A DNA stretch of 31,199 bases from JBDSTW01 sp039914705 (GTDB taxonomy: Bacteria; Pseudomonadota; Gammaproteobacteria; SURF-13), in assembly GCA_039914705.1 (NCBI GenBank), contig JBDSOT010000010.1:1-31199 (forward strand). Direction: 5' to 3'. The position numbers and the translations under genes are program-made. A model generated the notes under the pieces. The model was not told the origin of the DNA and made no database searches. It saw nothing but the letters and a program-made list of their open reading frames with translations. This document shows positions 7,641 through 15,547 of this stretch, piece by piece. The stretch's first letter is position 1. Every line of letters starts with the position of its first letter.

Positions 7641-10376
7641 TCAGGATGGTTGCCCCAGATAATTGAGGATGCGCACGCGCAACTGGGTCTGGCTTGCATC
7701 ATCCGTGATGGGGCGGTTTTGGCTGTCGGTGACAAAGAATATGTCTTCGGCACGGGCACCAAAGGTTGCGATCTTGGCGTTCTGCAGGCGCGCGCCACAA
7801 TCCATGAAGGCCTGCCCGACAGCCGATAAGAGTCCCGGCCGATCATTGCTGATGACCTCCACAATCGTACGCTGGTTACGTTCGTCCAGGGTAAAGTTGA
7901 CTTGGGTGGCAATCGGAAAGTTGCTGATCTGACGCTGTGCGCGCCGTGACACCGGGCCTTTGAGTAAATCCGCCGCAGACCTTGTTTGCCGGAGTGCATA
8001 AGTCTCCGGCTGATCAAGTTGCTGCTTGAGTGTGCGGAAAATTTCGTTCATGCGGTAAGCGCTGTCGATGGCCTGACCCGACTCTTCGAGAATACTGTAA
8101 GTGTTGAGGGTGTAACCGCTGTTTGCTGTGATGATGCGTGCATCGACTACCGTGAGGCCCATCTGCGCCAAGGCACCGGTGGTGACGGCGAACAGGTAAT
8201 CCTGGTCGCGCGCATAAATAAACACCTCCGTGCCGCCGTGCTGGGGATTTTGGCGGATCAGAATCAGCGGCAAATCCGCAGGTTCTGCCGCCAGAATTGC
8301 AGCGCTGTGCCAGGTAATTTCAGCGGCACTGTAGCGCAGAAAATAATCGTCGCCCAGTTCCTGCCAAAGCTGGGTTAATGCAACCTCATTGAGCGGCTTA
8401 TGTTGCAATAACCGACGTGCCTCGGCCCGATGTTCGCGAACACGCTCGGCTTGAGCCAGTGGGTTTTCCAGGCCGCGCCGTAAGGCACGTAGCGTGGACA
8501 AATAAAGATCGGCTAACAGAGAGGCCTTCCAGCTATTCCATAGCGTGGTGTTGGTAGCGCGGATATCGGCGACGGTGAGCAGATACAAATAATTCAGATG
8601 AATTTGATCGCGCATCAACGCGGCAAAGGCCATGATGACCTCCGGATCGCTGATGTCCTGACGCTGAGCGGTGGATGACATAATTAAATGATTTTTCACT
8701 AACCAGCTGACCAGCTGCGCATCGTACGGGCTGAGACCATGGTGCAGGCAAAAATTGAGCGCATCCTCGGCCCCAAGTTCGGAATGATCGCCGCCGCGAC
8801 CCTTGGCAATATCGTGAAATAATCCGGCCAGATACAAAATCTCCGCCTTGGGCAGGCGCTGAAAGACCTCGCTGCACAGTGGAAATTCATCGGCAAATTC
8901 AGGCAGGGCGAAACGGCGCAGATTGCGCACCAGAAACAGCGTGTGTTCGTCCACAGTGTACACGTGAAACAGGTCGTGCTGCATCTGCCCGACGATGTTG
9001 CCGAACACTGGCAGATAAGCGCCCAGCACGCCATAACTGTTCATGCGCCGCAATTCATGGGTGATGCCGTTGGGCTGACGCAGCAATTCCATAAACAAGG
9101 TGCGGCAGCGCAGATCGGCGCGAAATTTATCGTCTATTAAATAACGATGATCGCGGATCAACCGTATCGTCGAGGCGCGCACACCTTTCAGTTCGGGACG
9201 TTCGGCCAGTAATAAAAAAACCTCCAGCAAGGCAAACGGGTAGCGTTTGAATACGTGCTCGTGCACAGCCTCGATAAAATTGCCGCGCGCCTGAAAGCGT
9301 TTGTTGATGGGCATGATTTCCAGGGACTGATCGGCATAGATAATGGCCTCCTGAAAATGTTGCAGCAGCATTTCATTAAGACGATTGAGTTCCATGATGG
9401 TGCGGTAGTAGCGCTTCATGAATTGCTCAACTGCCATGCGCGGACCATCATCGAGATATCCGAATCGCTCCGCCAAGGTGCGCTGATAGTCAAATAACAA
9501 CCGGTCTTCACGACGGTTCGTCAGGATGTGCAACGCGAAGCGAACTTGCCAGAGGAAATTCTGCCCTGCAATGAGAGCCTCGTATTCTTGTTCGGTCAGA
9601 AAATTATGTGTTACTAAATCATGTAGGGTGTCGGCACCGAAATGGCGCTTGGCGACCCAGCCGATCATCTGAATATCACGCAGACCGCCCGGGCCTTCCT
9701 TGACATTGGGTTCCAAGTTGTAAGCCGTGTCGTTGTATTTATGATGGCGCTGGATCTGTTCGCGGCACTTGGCCTCGAAAAATTGCCGGGTAGGCCAGAT
9801 ATGCTCCACGCCGACACTATCACGCAAGGCCTGAAATAATATGTCAGGGCCGGCCAGCAGACGCGCCTCCATCAAATTGGTGGCGATGGTAATGTCCTGC
9901 TCGGCCAGGCGCGTGCATTCGCTGACGGAACGCACGCTGTGCCCGACCTCAAGACCGATGTCCCACAAAAAGGTAACAAACTTCTCAATGCTTTGCTGGA
10001 GGTGGGTATTAGGGTCGACCTCGCCGCTGGGGGTGTCGGCCAGCAGGATGAGCAGGTCGATATCGGAGCATGGGTGCAGTTCAGCGCGTCCATAACCGCC
10101 GACGGCAATCAGGGCAATCCCGGGAGGTGATGGGTGAGGCCAGATATGTGACCAGGCATGCACGAGCAGTTCGTCGATCAGTGCGGCGCGGCCGTGCACA
10201 AGTTCGGTAATGGGGGCATCGTTCTGAAAATACTCGCGCAACAACTGGTTGGCATCGTATAAGACGCTACGATAGAGCTTGAGCGTGTGGGCCTCAATGC
10301 CCGGCTGATCGCCAAGCTTGATGTGTAAGGCCTCACTGTCGAAAAGCTTTAATTTACTGGTAGGGGGCGGCGGCAT
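7641..10376 (-). CDS. glnD: Bifunctional PII uridylyltransferase/uridylyl-removing enzyme GlnD
   Basis: Nitrogen-status sensor that uridylylates PII proteins when glutamine is low and removes UMP when glutamine is high. 911 residues, slightly longer than E. coli GlnD (890). The N-terminal nucleotidyltransferase motif is GGYGRAEL at 93-100, followed by metal-binding Asp105 and Asp107 in SDIDLL. A central HD domain carries FHDIAKGRGGDHSE with His521-Asp522, responsible for UMP removal. Two C-terminal ACT domains (roughly 725-800 and 830-911, the second starting near IVEVISNDRPGLLSAVG) sense glutamine. It begins 11 nt after map on the same strand, so map and glnD probably form an operon. No glnB or glnK lies in the window. 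Confidence 0.98.
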   Translation of the reverse strand: MPPPPTSKLKLFDSEALHIKLGDQPGIEAHTLKLYRSVLYDANQLLREYFQNDAPITELVHGRAALIDELLVHAWSHIWPHPSPPGIALIAVGGYGRAELHPCSDIDLLILLADTPSGEVDPNTHLQQSIEKFVTFLWDIGLEVGHSVRSVSECTRLAEQDITIATNLMEARLLAGPDILFQALRDSVGVEHIWPTRQFFEAKCREQIQRHHKYNDTAYNLEPNVKEGPGGLRDIQMIGWVAKRHFGADTLHDLVTHNFLTEQEYEALIAGQNFLWQVRFALHILTNRREDRLLFDYQRTLAERFGYLDDGPRMAVEQFMKRYYRTIMELNRLNEMLLQHFQEAIIYADQSLEIMPINKRFQARGNFIEAVHEHVFKRYPFALLEVFLLLAERPELKGVRASTIRLIRDHRYLIDDKFRADLRCRTLFMELLRQPNGITHELRRMNSYGVLGAYLPVFGNIVGQMQHDLFHVYTVDEHTLFLVRNLRRFALPEFADEFPLCSEVFQRLPKAEILYLAGLFHDIAKGRGGDHSELGAEDALNFCLHHGLSPYDAQLVSWLVKNHLIMSSTAQRQDISDPEVIMAFAALMRDQIHLNYLYLLTVADIRATNTTLWNSWKASLLADLYLSTLRALRRGLENPLAQAERVREHRAEARRLLQHKPLNEVALTQLWQELGDDYFLRYSAAEITWHSAAILAAEPADLPLILIRQNPQHGGTEVFIYARDQDYLFAVTTGALAQMGLTVVDARIITANSGYTLNTYSILEESGQAIDSAYRMNEIFRTLKQQLDQPETYALRQTRSAADLLKGPVSRRAQRQISNFPIATQVNFTLDERNQRTIVEVISNDRPGLLSAVGQAFMDCGARLQNAKIATFGARAEDIFFVTDSQNRPITDDASQTQLRVRILNYLGQPS

Positions 10377-10387
10377 GGTAGGAATTA

Positions 10388-11155
10388 TTAAATATCTTCG
10401 TCGGCTCGTTGGGTCAGCACCTCAAAGCCGTTATCGGTGACCAGCACGGTGTGTTCCCACTGCGCCGATAGGCTGTGATCCTTGGTCACCACCGTCCACT
10501 GATCCGGCAGCAGCTTAACGTGGCGTTTGCCGGCATTGATCATCGGCTCAATGGTAAAGGTCATACCCGGTTCCAATACGAGGCCGGTGCCCGGTGTCCC
10601 GTAGTGCAGCACCTGCGGGTCTTCATGAAAGATGCGCCCGATGCCGTGCCCGCAATATTCACGCACGACCGAGCAATGCATGGATTCGGCATATTGCTGA
10701 ATGGCATGCCCGATGTCGCCCAGTTGTACGCCGGGTTTAACCATATTAATGCCGATGCATAAACATTCATGGCTGATGCGCGTGACCCGCCGGGCGATTA
10801 CCGAGGGTTCGCCGACAAAAAACATCTTGCTTGTATCACCGTGAAATTCGTCCTTGATAACGGTTATGTCGATATTGACGATATCGCCGTCTTTCAACAC
10901 GCGCTCGCTAGGGATGCCATGGCAGACCTGGTGATTAACCGAGGTGCAGATAGATTTCGGAAAGCCATGATAATTGAGCGGCGCGGGGATCGCCTGTTGT
11001 ACGTTTACGATGTAATCGTGGCACAGACGGTCGAGTGCCTCGGTGGTTACGCCGGGCTGTACATGCGGACGGATCATGTGCAGCACATCGGCCGCCAGTT
11101 GCCCCGCAACCCGCATTTTGTCAATCTCGGCAGGGGTTTTAATGCTCACGCTCAT
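10388..11155 (-). CDS. map: Type I methionine aminopeptidase Map
   Basis: Removes the initiator methionine from nascent proteins. 255 residues, close to the E. coli 264. The five dinuclear-metal ligands are all visible: Asp96 and Asp107 (DGDIVNIDITV, HGDTSKMF), His170 (CGHGIGR), Glu203 (TIEPM) and Glu234 (WEHTVLV). Substrate-side His79 sits in VCHGIP. The ATG at 11153-11155 is chosen because MSVSIKTPAEIDKMR is the family start; the longer frame would run into the rpsB promoter region. It is divergent from rpsB across 239 bp, a common gammaproteobacterial arrangement, and is followed closely by glnD. Confidence 0.97.
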   Translation of the reverse strand: MSVSIKTPAEIDKMRVAGQLAADVLHMIRPHVQPGVTTEALDRLCHDYIVNVQQAIPAPLNYHGFPKSICTSVNHQVCHGIPSERVLKDGDIVNIDITVIKDEFHGDTSKMFFVGEPSVIARRVTRISHECLCIGINMVKPGVQLGDIGHAIQQYAESMHCSVVREYCGHGIGRIFHEDPQVLHYGTPGTGLVLEPGMTFTIEPMINAGKRHVKLLPDQWTVVTKDHSLSAQWEHTVLVTDNGFEVLTQRADEDI

Positions 11156-11211
11156 AAGCTCTATCGACCGGTGGAGTAAGGTTGTTGTGTTGGACGAGGC
11201 CGCCGTGCGGA

Positions 11212-11241
11212 TTGTCGCGAGCAGCCTATTTGTGGTATAAA
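11212..11241 (+). promoter_or_regulatory. Sigma-70 promoter for rpsB-tsf
   Basis: The -35 element TTGTCG (11212-11217) and -10 element TATAAA (11236-11241) are separated by 18 bp. The -10 is preceded by TGG, giving an extended -10 (TGnTATAAA). A start near 11248 would give a leader of about 147 nt before rpsB. This is the best promoter-like sequence in the map/rpsB divergent gap. Confidence 0.7.
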
Positions 11242-11302
11242 GCGCACACCTGAAACGCAATAGCATACAGCGAGACAGGTAAATTCACACATACGCCGTC
11301 AA

Positions 11303-11354
11303 CTGTATCGGGGTGCCTCGCTACGGCCAACCAGCCAGACCAAGGTCGATACAG
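11303..11354 (+). promoter_or_regulatory. Structured rpsB leader, candidate S2 autoregulatory element
   Basis: Perfect 8-bp complementary arms CTGTATCG (11303-11310) and CGATACAG (11347-11354) enclose a 36-nt G/C-rich apical region in the untranslated leader. rpsB-tsf in gammaproteobacteria is known to be repressed by S2 through its conserved 5' leader; placing this hairpin in that role is inference from position. The ribosome site GGAG lies downstream, 8 nt from the rpsB ATG. Confidence 0.5.
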
Positions 11355-11394
11355 CATGCGTATGGAGGACTCAACCCTAACTTTGGAGTATACA

Positions 11395-12339
11395 ATGGCA
11401 AACGTTTCCATGCGTGAAATGCTGGAGGCCGGTGTGCATTTCGGCCACCAGACCCGGTACTGGAATCCCAAGATGGCACCGTACATCTTCGGGGCTCGCA
11501 GCAAAATCCACATCATCAATCTCGAAAAGTCGCTCCCCCTTTATAACGATGCCATGAACTTTATCGGCAGCCTGGCGGCCAATAGAGGCACCATCCTGTT
11601 CGTGGCCACCAAGCGCTCGGCGCAAGACGTTATTGCCGCAGAAGCAAAGCGCTGTGGCATGCCTTATGTCAACCATCGCTGGCTGGGCGGTATGCTCACC
11701 AATTTCAAGACCGTCAAACAATCCATTAAACGCCTGAAGGAACTCGAAGTTATGTCACAGGACGGCAGTCTGGAACGCCTCAATAAAAAAGAGGGCTTGA
11801 TGCTGATGCGCGAGATGGAAAAACTTGAGCGCAGTCTGGGCGGCATTAAAAATATGGCCGGTCTGCCCGACGCATTATTTGTGATCGACGTAGGTTATGA
11901 AAAGATATCCATCAGCGAGGCCGGTAAGCTTGGCATCCCGGTCATTGGCATTGTGGACACCAATAACAAGGCCGACGGTGTGGACTATATGATCCCCGGT
12001 AACGACGACGCCATCCGCGCCATCCAGCTTTATGCCAAGGGTGCCGCCGATGCCGTAATCGAAGGCCGCGAGTCGGTGCCGCAACTGGTTGGTTCGGTGG
12101 ATGAATTCATCGAGATGAGCGAGGGCGGTGCCTTTGCACCGGAAAAGCCCGCCAAGAAATCGGCCAAGCCGCCTGCTAAAGGCACGGGCAGAAAGCCTGT
12201 GGCTGCTAAAGATGCCGCCGTGACCACGAAGAAGCGTACTGTGGCCAAGGCGGTGCCGGATACCTCTCCCGAGATAGCGGCGACCCCGGTGGCGGAACCC
12301 GCGCCGGAAGACGCAACTGAATCCAGCCCGGCGGAATAA
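11395..12339 (+). CDS. rpsB: 30S ribosomal protein S2 with long C-terminal extension
   Basis: Small-subunit protein S2. The core (about residues 1-245) is canonical: MANVSMREMLEAGVHFGHQTRYWNP at the start, LFVATKRSAQ, HRWLGGMLTNFKTV, PDALFVIDV, and GIVDTNNKADGVDYMIPGNDDA. Total length is 314 residues against 241 in E. coli. Residues from about 249 on form a low-complexity tail: first Lys/Ala/Pro-rich and basic, then Pro/Glu/Ala-rich and acidic. The ATG at 11395 is preferred because GGAG sits 8 nt upstream (TTGGAGTATACA) and it gives the conserved N-terminus; an in-frame ATG at 11356 lies inside the leader. It is followed by tsf after 108 nt, the usual partnership. Confidence 0.97.
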   Translation: MANVSMREMLEAGVHFGHQTRYWNPKMAPYIFGARSKIHIINLEKSLPLYNDAMNFIGSLAANRGTILFVATKRSAQDVIAAEAKRCGMPYVNHRWLGGMLTNFKTVKQSIKRLKELEVMSQDGSLERLNKKEGLMLMREMEKLERSLGGIKNMAGLPDALFVIDVGYEKISISEAGKLGIPVIGIVDTNNKADGVDYMIPGNDDAIRAIQLYAKGAADAVIEGRESVPQLVGSVDEFIEMSEGGAFAPEKPAKKSAKPPAKGTGRKPVAAKDAAVTTKKRTVAKAVPDTSPEIAATPVAEPAPEDATESSPAE

Positions 12340-12390
12340 TCAGGTCTTGGCTTGCCTGTCTAAGGCAGGCTGTAATGGTGGGAATTGACT

Positions 12391-12426
12391 CAATGCAGGC
12401 ATGGCCGGTGATTCATGCCTGCATTG
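12391..12426 (+). terminator. Perfect 13-bp hairpin between rpsB and tsf
   Basis: CAATGCAGGCATG (12391-12403) and CATGCCTGCATTG (12414-12426) are exact inverted repeats around a 10-nt loop. The stem ends 21 nt before the tsf ATG. There is no T-run after it, so it looks more like an attenuator, pause or mRNA-processing structure than a full terminator. A weaker 5-bp hairpin lies at 12354-12370. Confidence 0.6.
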
Positions 12427-12447
12427 CAGCCTTATAAGGAATAATTT

Positions 12448-13326
12448 ATGGAAATTACAGCGGCGCTGGTAAAAGAACTGCGTGAGCGTACCGGCTCGGG
12501 CATGATGGAATGCAAGAAGGCCCTGGTCGAAACTCACGGTGATATTGAAGCTGCCGTCGAGGCCATGCGCAAGTCGGGCTTGGCTAAGGCCGACAAGAAG
12601 GCCGGACGCATTGCCGCAGAAGGCGTTATCGTTATCGTGGCAAGCGCGGATGGCAAGCAGGCCGCGATGGTCGAGATCAATTGCGAGACTGATTTTGTCT
12701 CCAAGGGCGACGATTTCAAGGGCTTTGCCAATGCAGTAGCGCAACGTGTGCTGAGTAACCGGCCGTCCGGGCTTGATGATCTGATGGCCTTGCCGCTGAA
12801 CGAGGGGGACGAAAGCATCAACACGGCGCGTCAGACCCTGGTCGCCAAACTGGGTGAAAATATGAATGTGCGCCGCTTTGTGCGGTTTGAGGCCCCCGTG
12901 GTCGGCAGCTATCTGCATGGCAACCGCATCGGCGTTCTGGTCGAGATGCAGGGCGGCGATATGGCGTTGGCAAAAGATATTGCCATGCATGTGGCGGCCA
13001 GCCGTCCGGTCAGTGTCTCCAGTGCTGATGTGGTGCCTGAGTTAATTGCCAAGGAAAGAGAAATCTTCGCGGCACAGGCGGCGGATAGCGGCAAGCCCGC
13101 TGCCATCATCGACAAGATGGTGGATGGGCGTATCAAGAAGTTCCTCGCGGAGGTAACCCTGCTGGGTCAGCCGTTCGTAAAAAATCCCGATGTTACCGTA
13201 GAGCAGAGGCTTAAAGAAGCCGGTGCCCGAGTCATCCGCTTTCAGCGTTTTGAAGTGGGTGAGGGCATCGAAAAGAAGTCGGAAAATTTTGCCGATGAGG
13301 TAATGGCGCAGGTCAGGGGAAACTAA
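12448..13326 (+). CDS. tsf: Translation elongation factor EF-Ts
   Basis: Guanine-nucleotide exchange factor that regenerates EF-Tu-GTP. 292 residues (283 in E. coli). The start MEITAALVKELRERTGSGMMECKKAL is the UBA-like N-terminal domain, and NCETDFVSKGDDF (about residues 80-92) is the conserved TDFV motif that inserts into EF-Tu. The core subdomains and the C-terminal EVGEGIEKK segment are intact. The start is supported by AAGGA 8 nt upstream. It lies downstream of rpsB and 4 nt before pyrH. Confidence 0.98.
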   Translation: MEITAALVKELRERTGSGMMECKKALVETHGDIEAAVEAMRKSGLAKADKKAGRIAAEGVIVIVASADGKQAAMVEINCETDFVSKGDDFKGFANAVAQRVLSNRPSGLDDLMALPLNEGDESINTARQTLVAKLGENMNVRRFVRFEAPVVGSYLHGNRIGVLVEMQGGDMALAKDIAMHVAASRPVSVSSADVVPELIAKEREIFAAQAADSGKPAAIIDKMVDGRIKKFLAEVTLLGQPFVKNPDVTVEQRLKEAGARVIRFQRFEVGEGIEKKSENFADEVMAQVRGN

Positions 13327-13330
13327 ACTC

Positions 13331-14065
13331 ATGTCATCCGCCGTCCCCAATATAGAGCCGATGTATAGCCGCATACTGCTGAAGTTAAGCGGCGAGGCAT
13401 TGATGGGGCGGTCCGATTACGGTATTGATCCCTCGGTAATCCACCGCGTAGCCGCGGAGATTTATGAACTGGTCAATATCGGTGTGCAGGTGGCGCTGGT
13501 CATCGGTGGCGGCAATATCTTTCGTGGTACGGGACTGGCCTCCGGCGGTATCGATCGCGTGACCGCCGATCAAATGGGTATGCTGGCCACGGTGATGAAC
13601 GCCTTGGCCATGCAGGATGCACTGGAGCGTCTGGGTTTGCTGGTGCGCGTGATGTCCGCACTCAAAATCAACCAGATTTGCGAGGATTACATCCGCCGCC
13701 GCGCGATGCGGCATCTTGAAAAAGGGCGCGTCGTTATCCTGGCCGCCGGCACCGGTAATCCGTTTTTCACCACGGACTCGGCCGCCAGTTTGCGCGGTAT
13801 TGAACTTGGCGCGCAGATTGTACTTAAGGCAACCAAGGTGGATGGCATTTATTCGGCAGACCCGGTCAAGCATGCCGACGCGCAGTACTATGCGCGGCTG
13901 AGCTACGATGAGGTACTCGAGCGCAAACTGATGGTGATGGATACCGCCGCCATTGTCCTGTGCCGCGATCATAATATGCCGCTACGCATTTTTAATATGA
14001 CCAAGCCCGGGGCCTTGATGCGTATTGTCATGGGCGATGACGAAGGGACATTGGTAACGGGGTAA
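13331..14065 (+). CDS. pyrH: UMP kinase PyrH
   Basis: Phosphorylates UMP to UDP in pyrimidine nucleotide synthesis; amino-acid-kinase fold, normally hexameric and controlled by GTP and UTP. 244 residues (241 in E. coli). Seen: RILLKLSGEALMG near the N-terminus, VIGGGNIFRG (phosphate-binding glycines), TGNPFFTTDSAASLRGIEL, ATKVDGIYSADP and MDTAAIVLCRDHNMPLRIFN. The ATG at 13331 gives a length like E. coli's and has GGGGAA about 8 nt upstream; Met11 is a shorter option. Only 4 nt separate it from tsf. Confidence 0.98.
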   Translation: MSSAVPNIEPMYSRILLKLSGEALMGRSDYGIDPSVIHRVAAEIYELVNIGVQVALVIGGGNIFRGTGLASGGIDRVTADQMGMLATVMNALAMQDALERLGLLVRVMSALKINQICEDYIRRRAMRHLEKGRVVILAAGTGNPFFTTDSAASLRGIELGAQIVLKATKVDGIYSADPVKHADAQYYARLSYDEVLERKLMVMDTAAIVLCRDHNMPLRIFNMTKPGALMRIVMGDDEGTLVTG

Positions 14066-14157
14066 GTCAAACCTGACATGACGGCAAGGCGCAAAGAACG
14101 TCAAATAAAATGATCCTGGCTTCACAAAGCTGAGTTGTTGGTAAAATGGAGTGCGAC

Positions 14158-14715
14158 ATGGTCAACGATATCAAGAAAAATGCCACCGAACGCATGCAGA
14201 AGAGCATCGAGGCGCTAAAGCACGAACTCACCAAGCTGCGCACAGGGCGCGCGCATACCAGTCTGCTTGATCACATCACGGTAGCGTATTACGGCAACGA
14301 GGTGCCGCTCAGTCAGGTAGCCACGGTTGCCGTGGCGGATGCGCGCATGTTGACCGTTACGCCGTGGGAAAAGCCCATGGTGCCGATTATCGAGAAGGCC
14401 ATCCTTACCTCTGACCTCGGTCTGAATCCGGCCACCTCCGGCACGGTAATCCGCGTGCCGCTGCCGGCGCTTACCGAAGAACGCCGCCGCGACATGATAA
14501 AGGTGGTGCGCAGTGAGGCCGAAGGCGGGCGCGTGGCCGTGCGCAATATCCGCCGCGACGCCAATAACGAACTTAAGACGCTGCTTAAGGACAAGAAGAT
14601 TTCCGAGGATGACGAGCGCCGCAGCCAGGATGATATTCAAAAGTTAACGGATAAATATATTGGTGAGATCGACGCGCTGCTGGAGAGCAAAGAGCGGGAG
14701 TTAATGGAGGTATGA
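14158..14715 (+). CDS. frr: Ribosome recycling factor
   Basis: With EF-G, splits the post-termination ribosome. From the chosen ATG it has 185 residues, the same as E. coli RRF. Visible are LRTGRAHTSLLDHI, DLGLNPATSGTVIRVPLPALTEERRRDM and VRNIRRDANNELKTLLKDKKISEDDERRSQDDIQKLTD, the characteristic helices. An upstream in-frame ATG at 14146 would add four residues, but GGAG (14148-14151) lies 6 nt before the ATG at 14158 and the protein from there matches the family start. It follows pyrH by 92 nt, which contain no convincing signal. Confidence 0.97.
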   Translation: MVNDIKKNATERMQKSIEALKHELTKLRTGRAHTSLLDHITVAYYGNEVPLSQVATVAVADARMLTVTPWEKPMVPIIEKAILTSDLGLNPATSGTVIRVPLPALTEERRRDMIKVVRSEAEGGRVAVRNIRRDANNELKTLLKDKKISEDDERRSQDDIQKLTDKYIGEIDALLESKERELMEV

Positions 14716-14722
14716 GAAACAA

Positions 14723-14808
14723 GTTACCAGTGACCAGCGGCCACTTACAAAAAAAACACGCAGCCGCTGAGATTTTTATCCGGGCGCTTGTCACTTGTCA
14801 CCGGTAAC
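14723..14808. repeat. Inverted-repeat element between frr and uppS, covering the uppS start
   Basis: The left arm GTTACCAGTGACCAG (14723-14737) pairs with the right arm CTTGTCACCGGTAAC (14794-14808) at 13 of 15 positions. A second 7-bp pair, CAGCGGC (14735-14741) and GCCGCTG (14763-14769), lies inside and shares three bases with the outer arm. The right arm includes the uppS TTG start codon (14795-14797). It could be a small intergenic repeat of the REP/MITE type or a translation-control hairpin. Confidence 0.6.
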
Positions 14809-15547
14809 GCATCTTCCGCGCCACATCGCCGTCGTCATGGATGGTAATGGGCGCTGGGCCAAGCAACGCAACCTGCCGCGCATTGCGGGTCACAGGGCCG
14901 GCGTAGAGGCGGCCCGCCAGATCATCCAGGCGTGTGGGGAAAAGGGCATAGAAGCCCTGACGCTGTTTGCCTTCAGCAGTGAAAACTGGCGGCGTCCGCA
15001 AGGCGAGGTCGGGCTGTTGATGGACTTGTTCATGTCGGCGCTGCAAACTCAAGTGGCGGATTTGCACCGGCACAATGTGCGCTTGCGCATTGTCGGTACG
15101 CGCGAGGCGTTTAATCTCAAGCTCCAGCATCAAATGGCCGACGCGGAGGCGCTGACCGCACACAATAGCGGCCTGCAATTAATTATTGCGGCCAATTACG
15201 GCGGGCGTTGGGACATTGCCCAGGCGGCCAGCCGTCTCGCCGAACAGGTCGAGGCTGGAACGCTGAGTGCCTCGCAGGTAAACGCCGACACACTGGCGGC
15301 CTGTCTCTCGCTGCACGATCTGCCCGAGCCTGACCTGTTTATACGCACTGGCGGCGAACAACGCATCAGCAATTTTTTACTCTGGCAATTGGCTTATACA
15401 GAACTGTATTTCACCGATATATTATGGCCGGATTTTGATACCCAAGGACTGACTCTTGCCCTTGAGTCATTTGCCAAGCGTCAGCGCCGCTTCGGCTTTA
15501 CCGGCGAGCAGATTGAAAAGTTAGCGAAACAGGTCAAGGGTGCTTAG
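14795..15547 (+). CDS. uppS: Undecaprenyl diphosphate synthase UppS
   Basis: cis-Prenyltransferase making the C55 lipid carrier for peptidoglycan and O-antigen. 250 residues. The catalytic signature HIAVVMDGNGRWAKQRN has the Mg-binding Asp at residue 16; GHRAGVEAARQI and the C-terminal PDLFIRTGGEQRISNFLLWQLAYTELYF are also intact. The start is a TTG at 14795: an in-frame stop lies at 14768, no ATG or GTG falls between, and starting at the internal ATG of MDGNGRW would delete essential sequence. No ribosome site precedes it and the start lies within an inverted repeat, so initiation may be weak or structure-dependent. Its 3' end overlaps cdsA by 8 bp. Confidence 0.94.
   Translation: MSPVTHLPRHIAVVMDGNGRWAKQRNLPRIAGHRAGVEAARQIIQACGEKGIEALTLFAFSSENWRRPQGEVGLLMDLFMSALQTQVADLHRHNVRLRIVGTREAFNLKLQHQMADAEALTAHNSGLQLIIAANYGGRWDIAQAASRLAEQVEAGTLSASQVNADTLAACLSLHDLPEPDLFIRTGGEQRISNFLLWQLAYTELYFTDILWPDFDTQGLTLALESFAKRQRRFGFTGEQIEKLAKQVKGA

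Noticed and set aside
12340..12990. Long antisense open frame opposite tsf (216 codons)
   Set aside because: It lies opposite the well-supported tsf gene and is His/Asp-rich in the way G/C-rich complementary frames usually are; no family recognised.
14795..14845. Internal ATG of MDGNGRW as the uppS start
   Set aside because: It would remove the strand leading into the catalytic Asp that all UppS proteins have.
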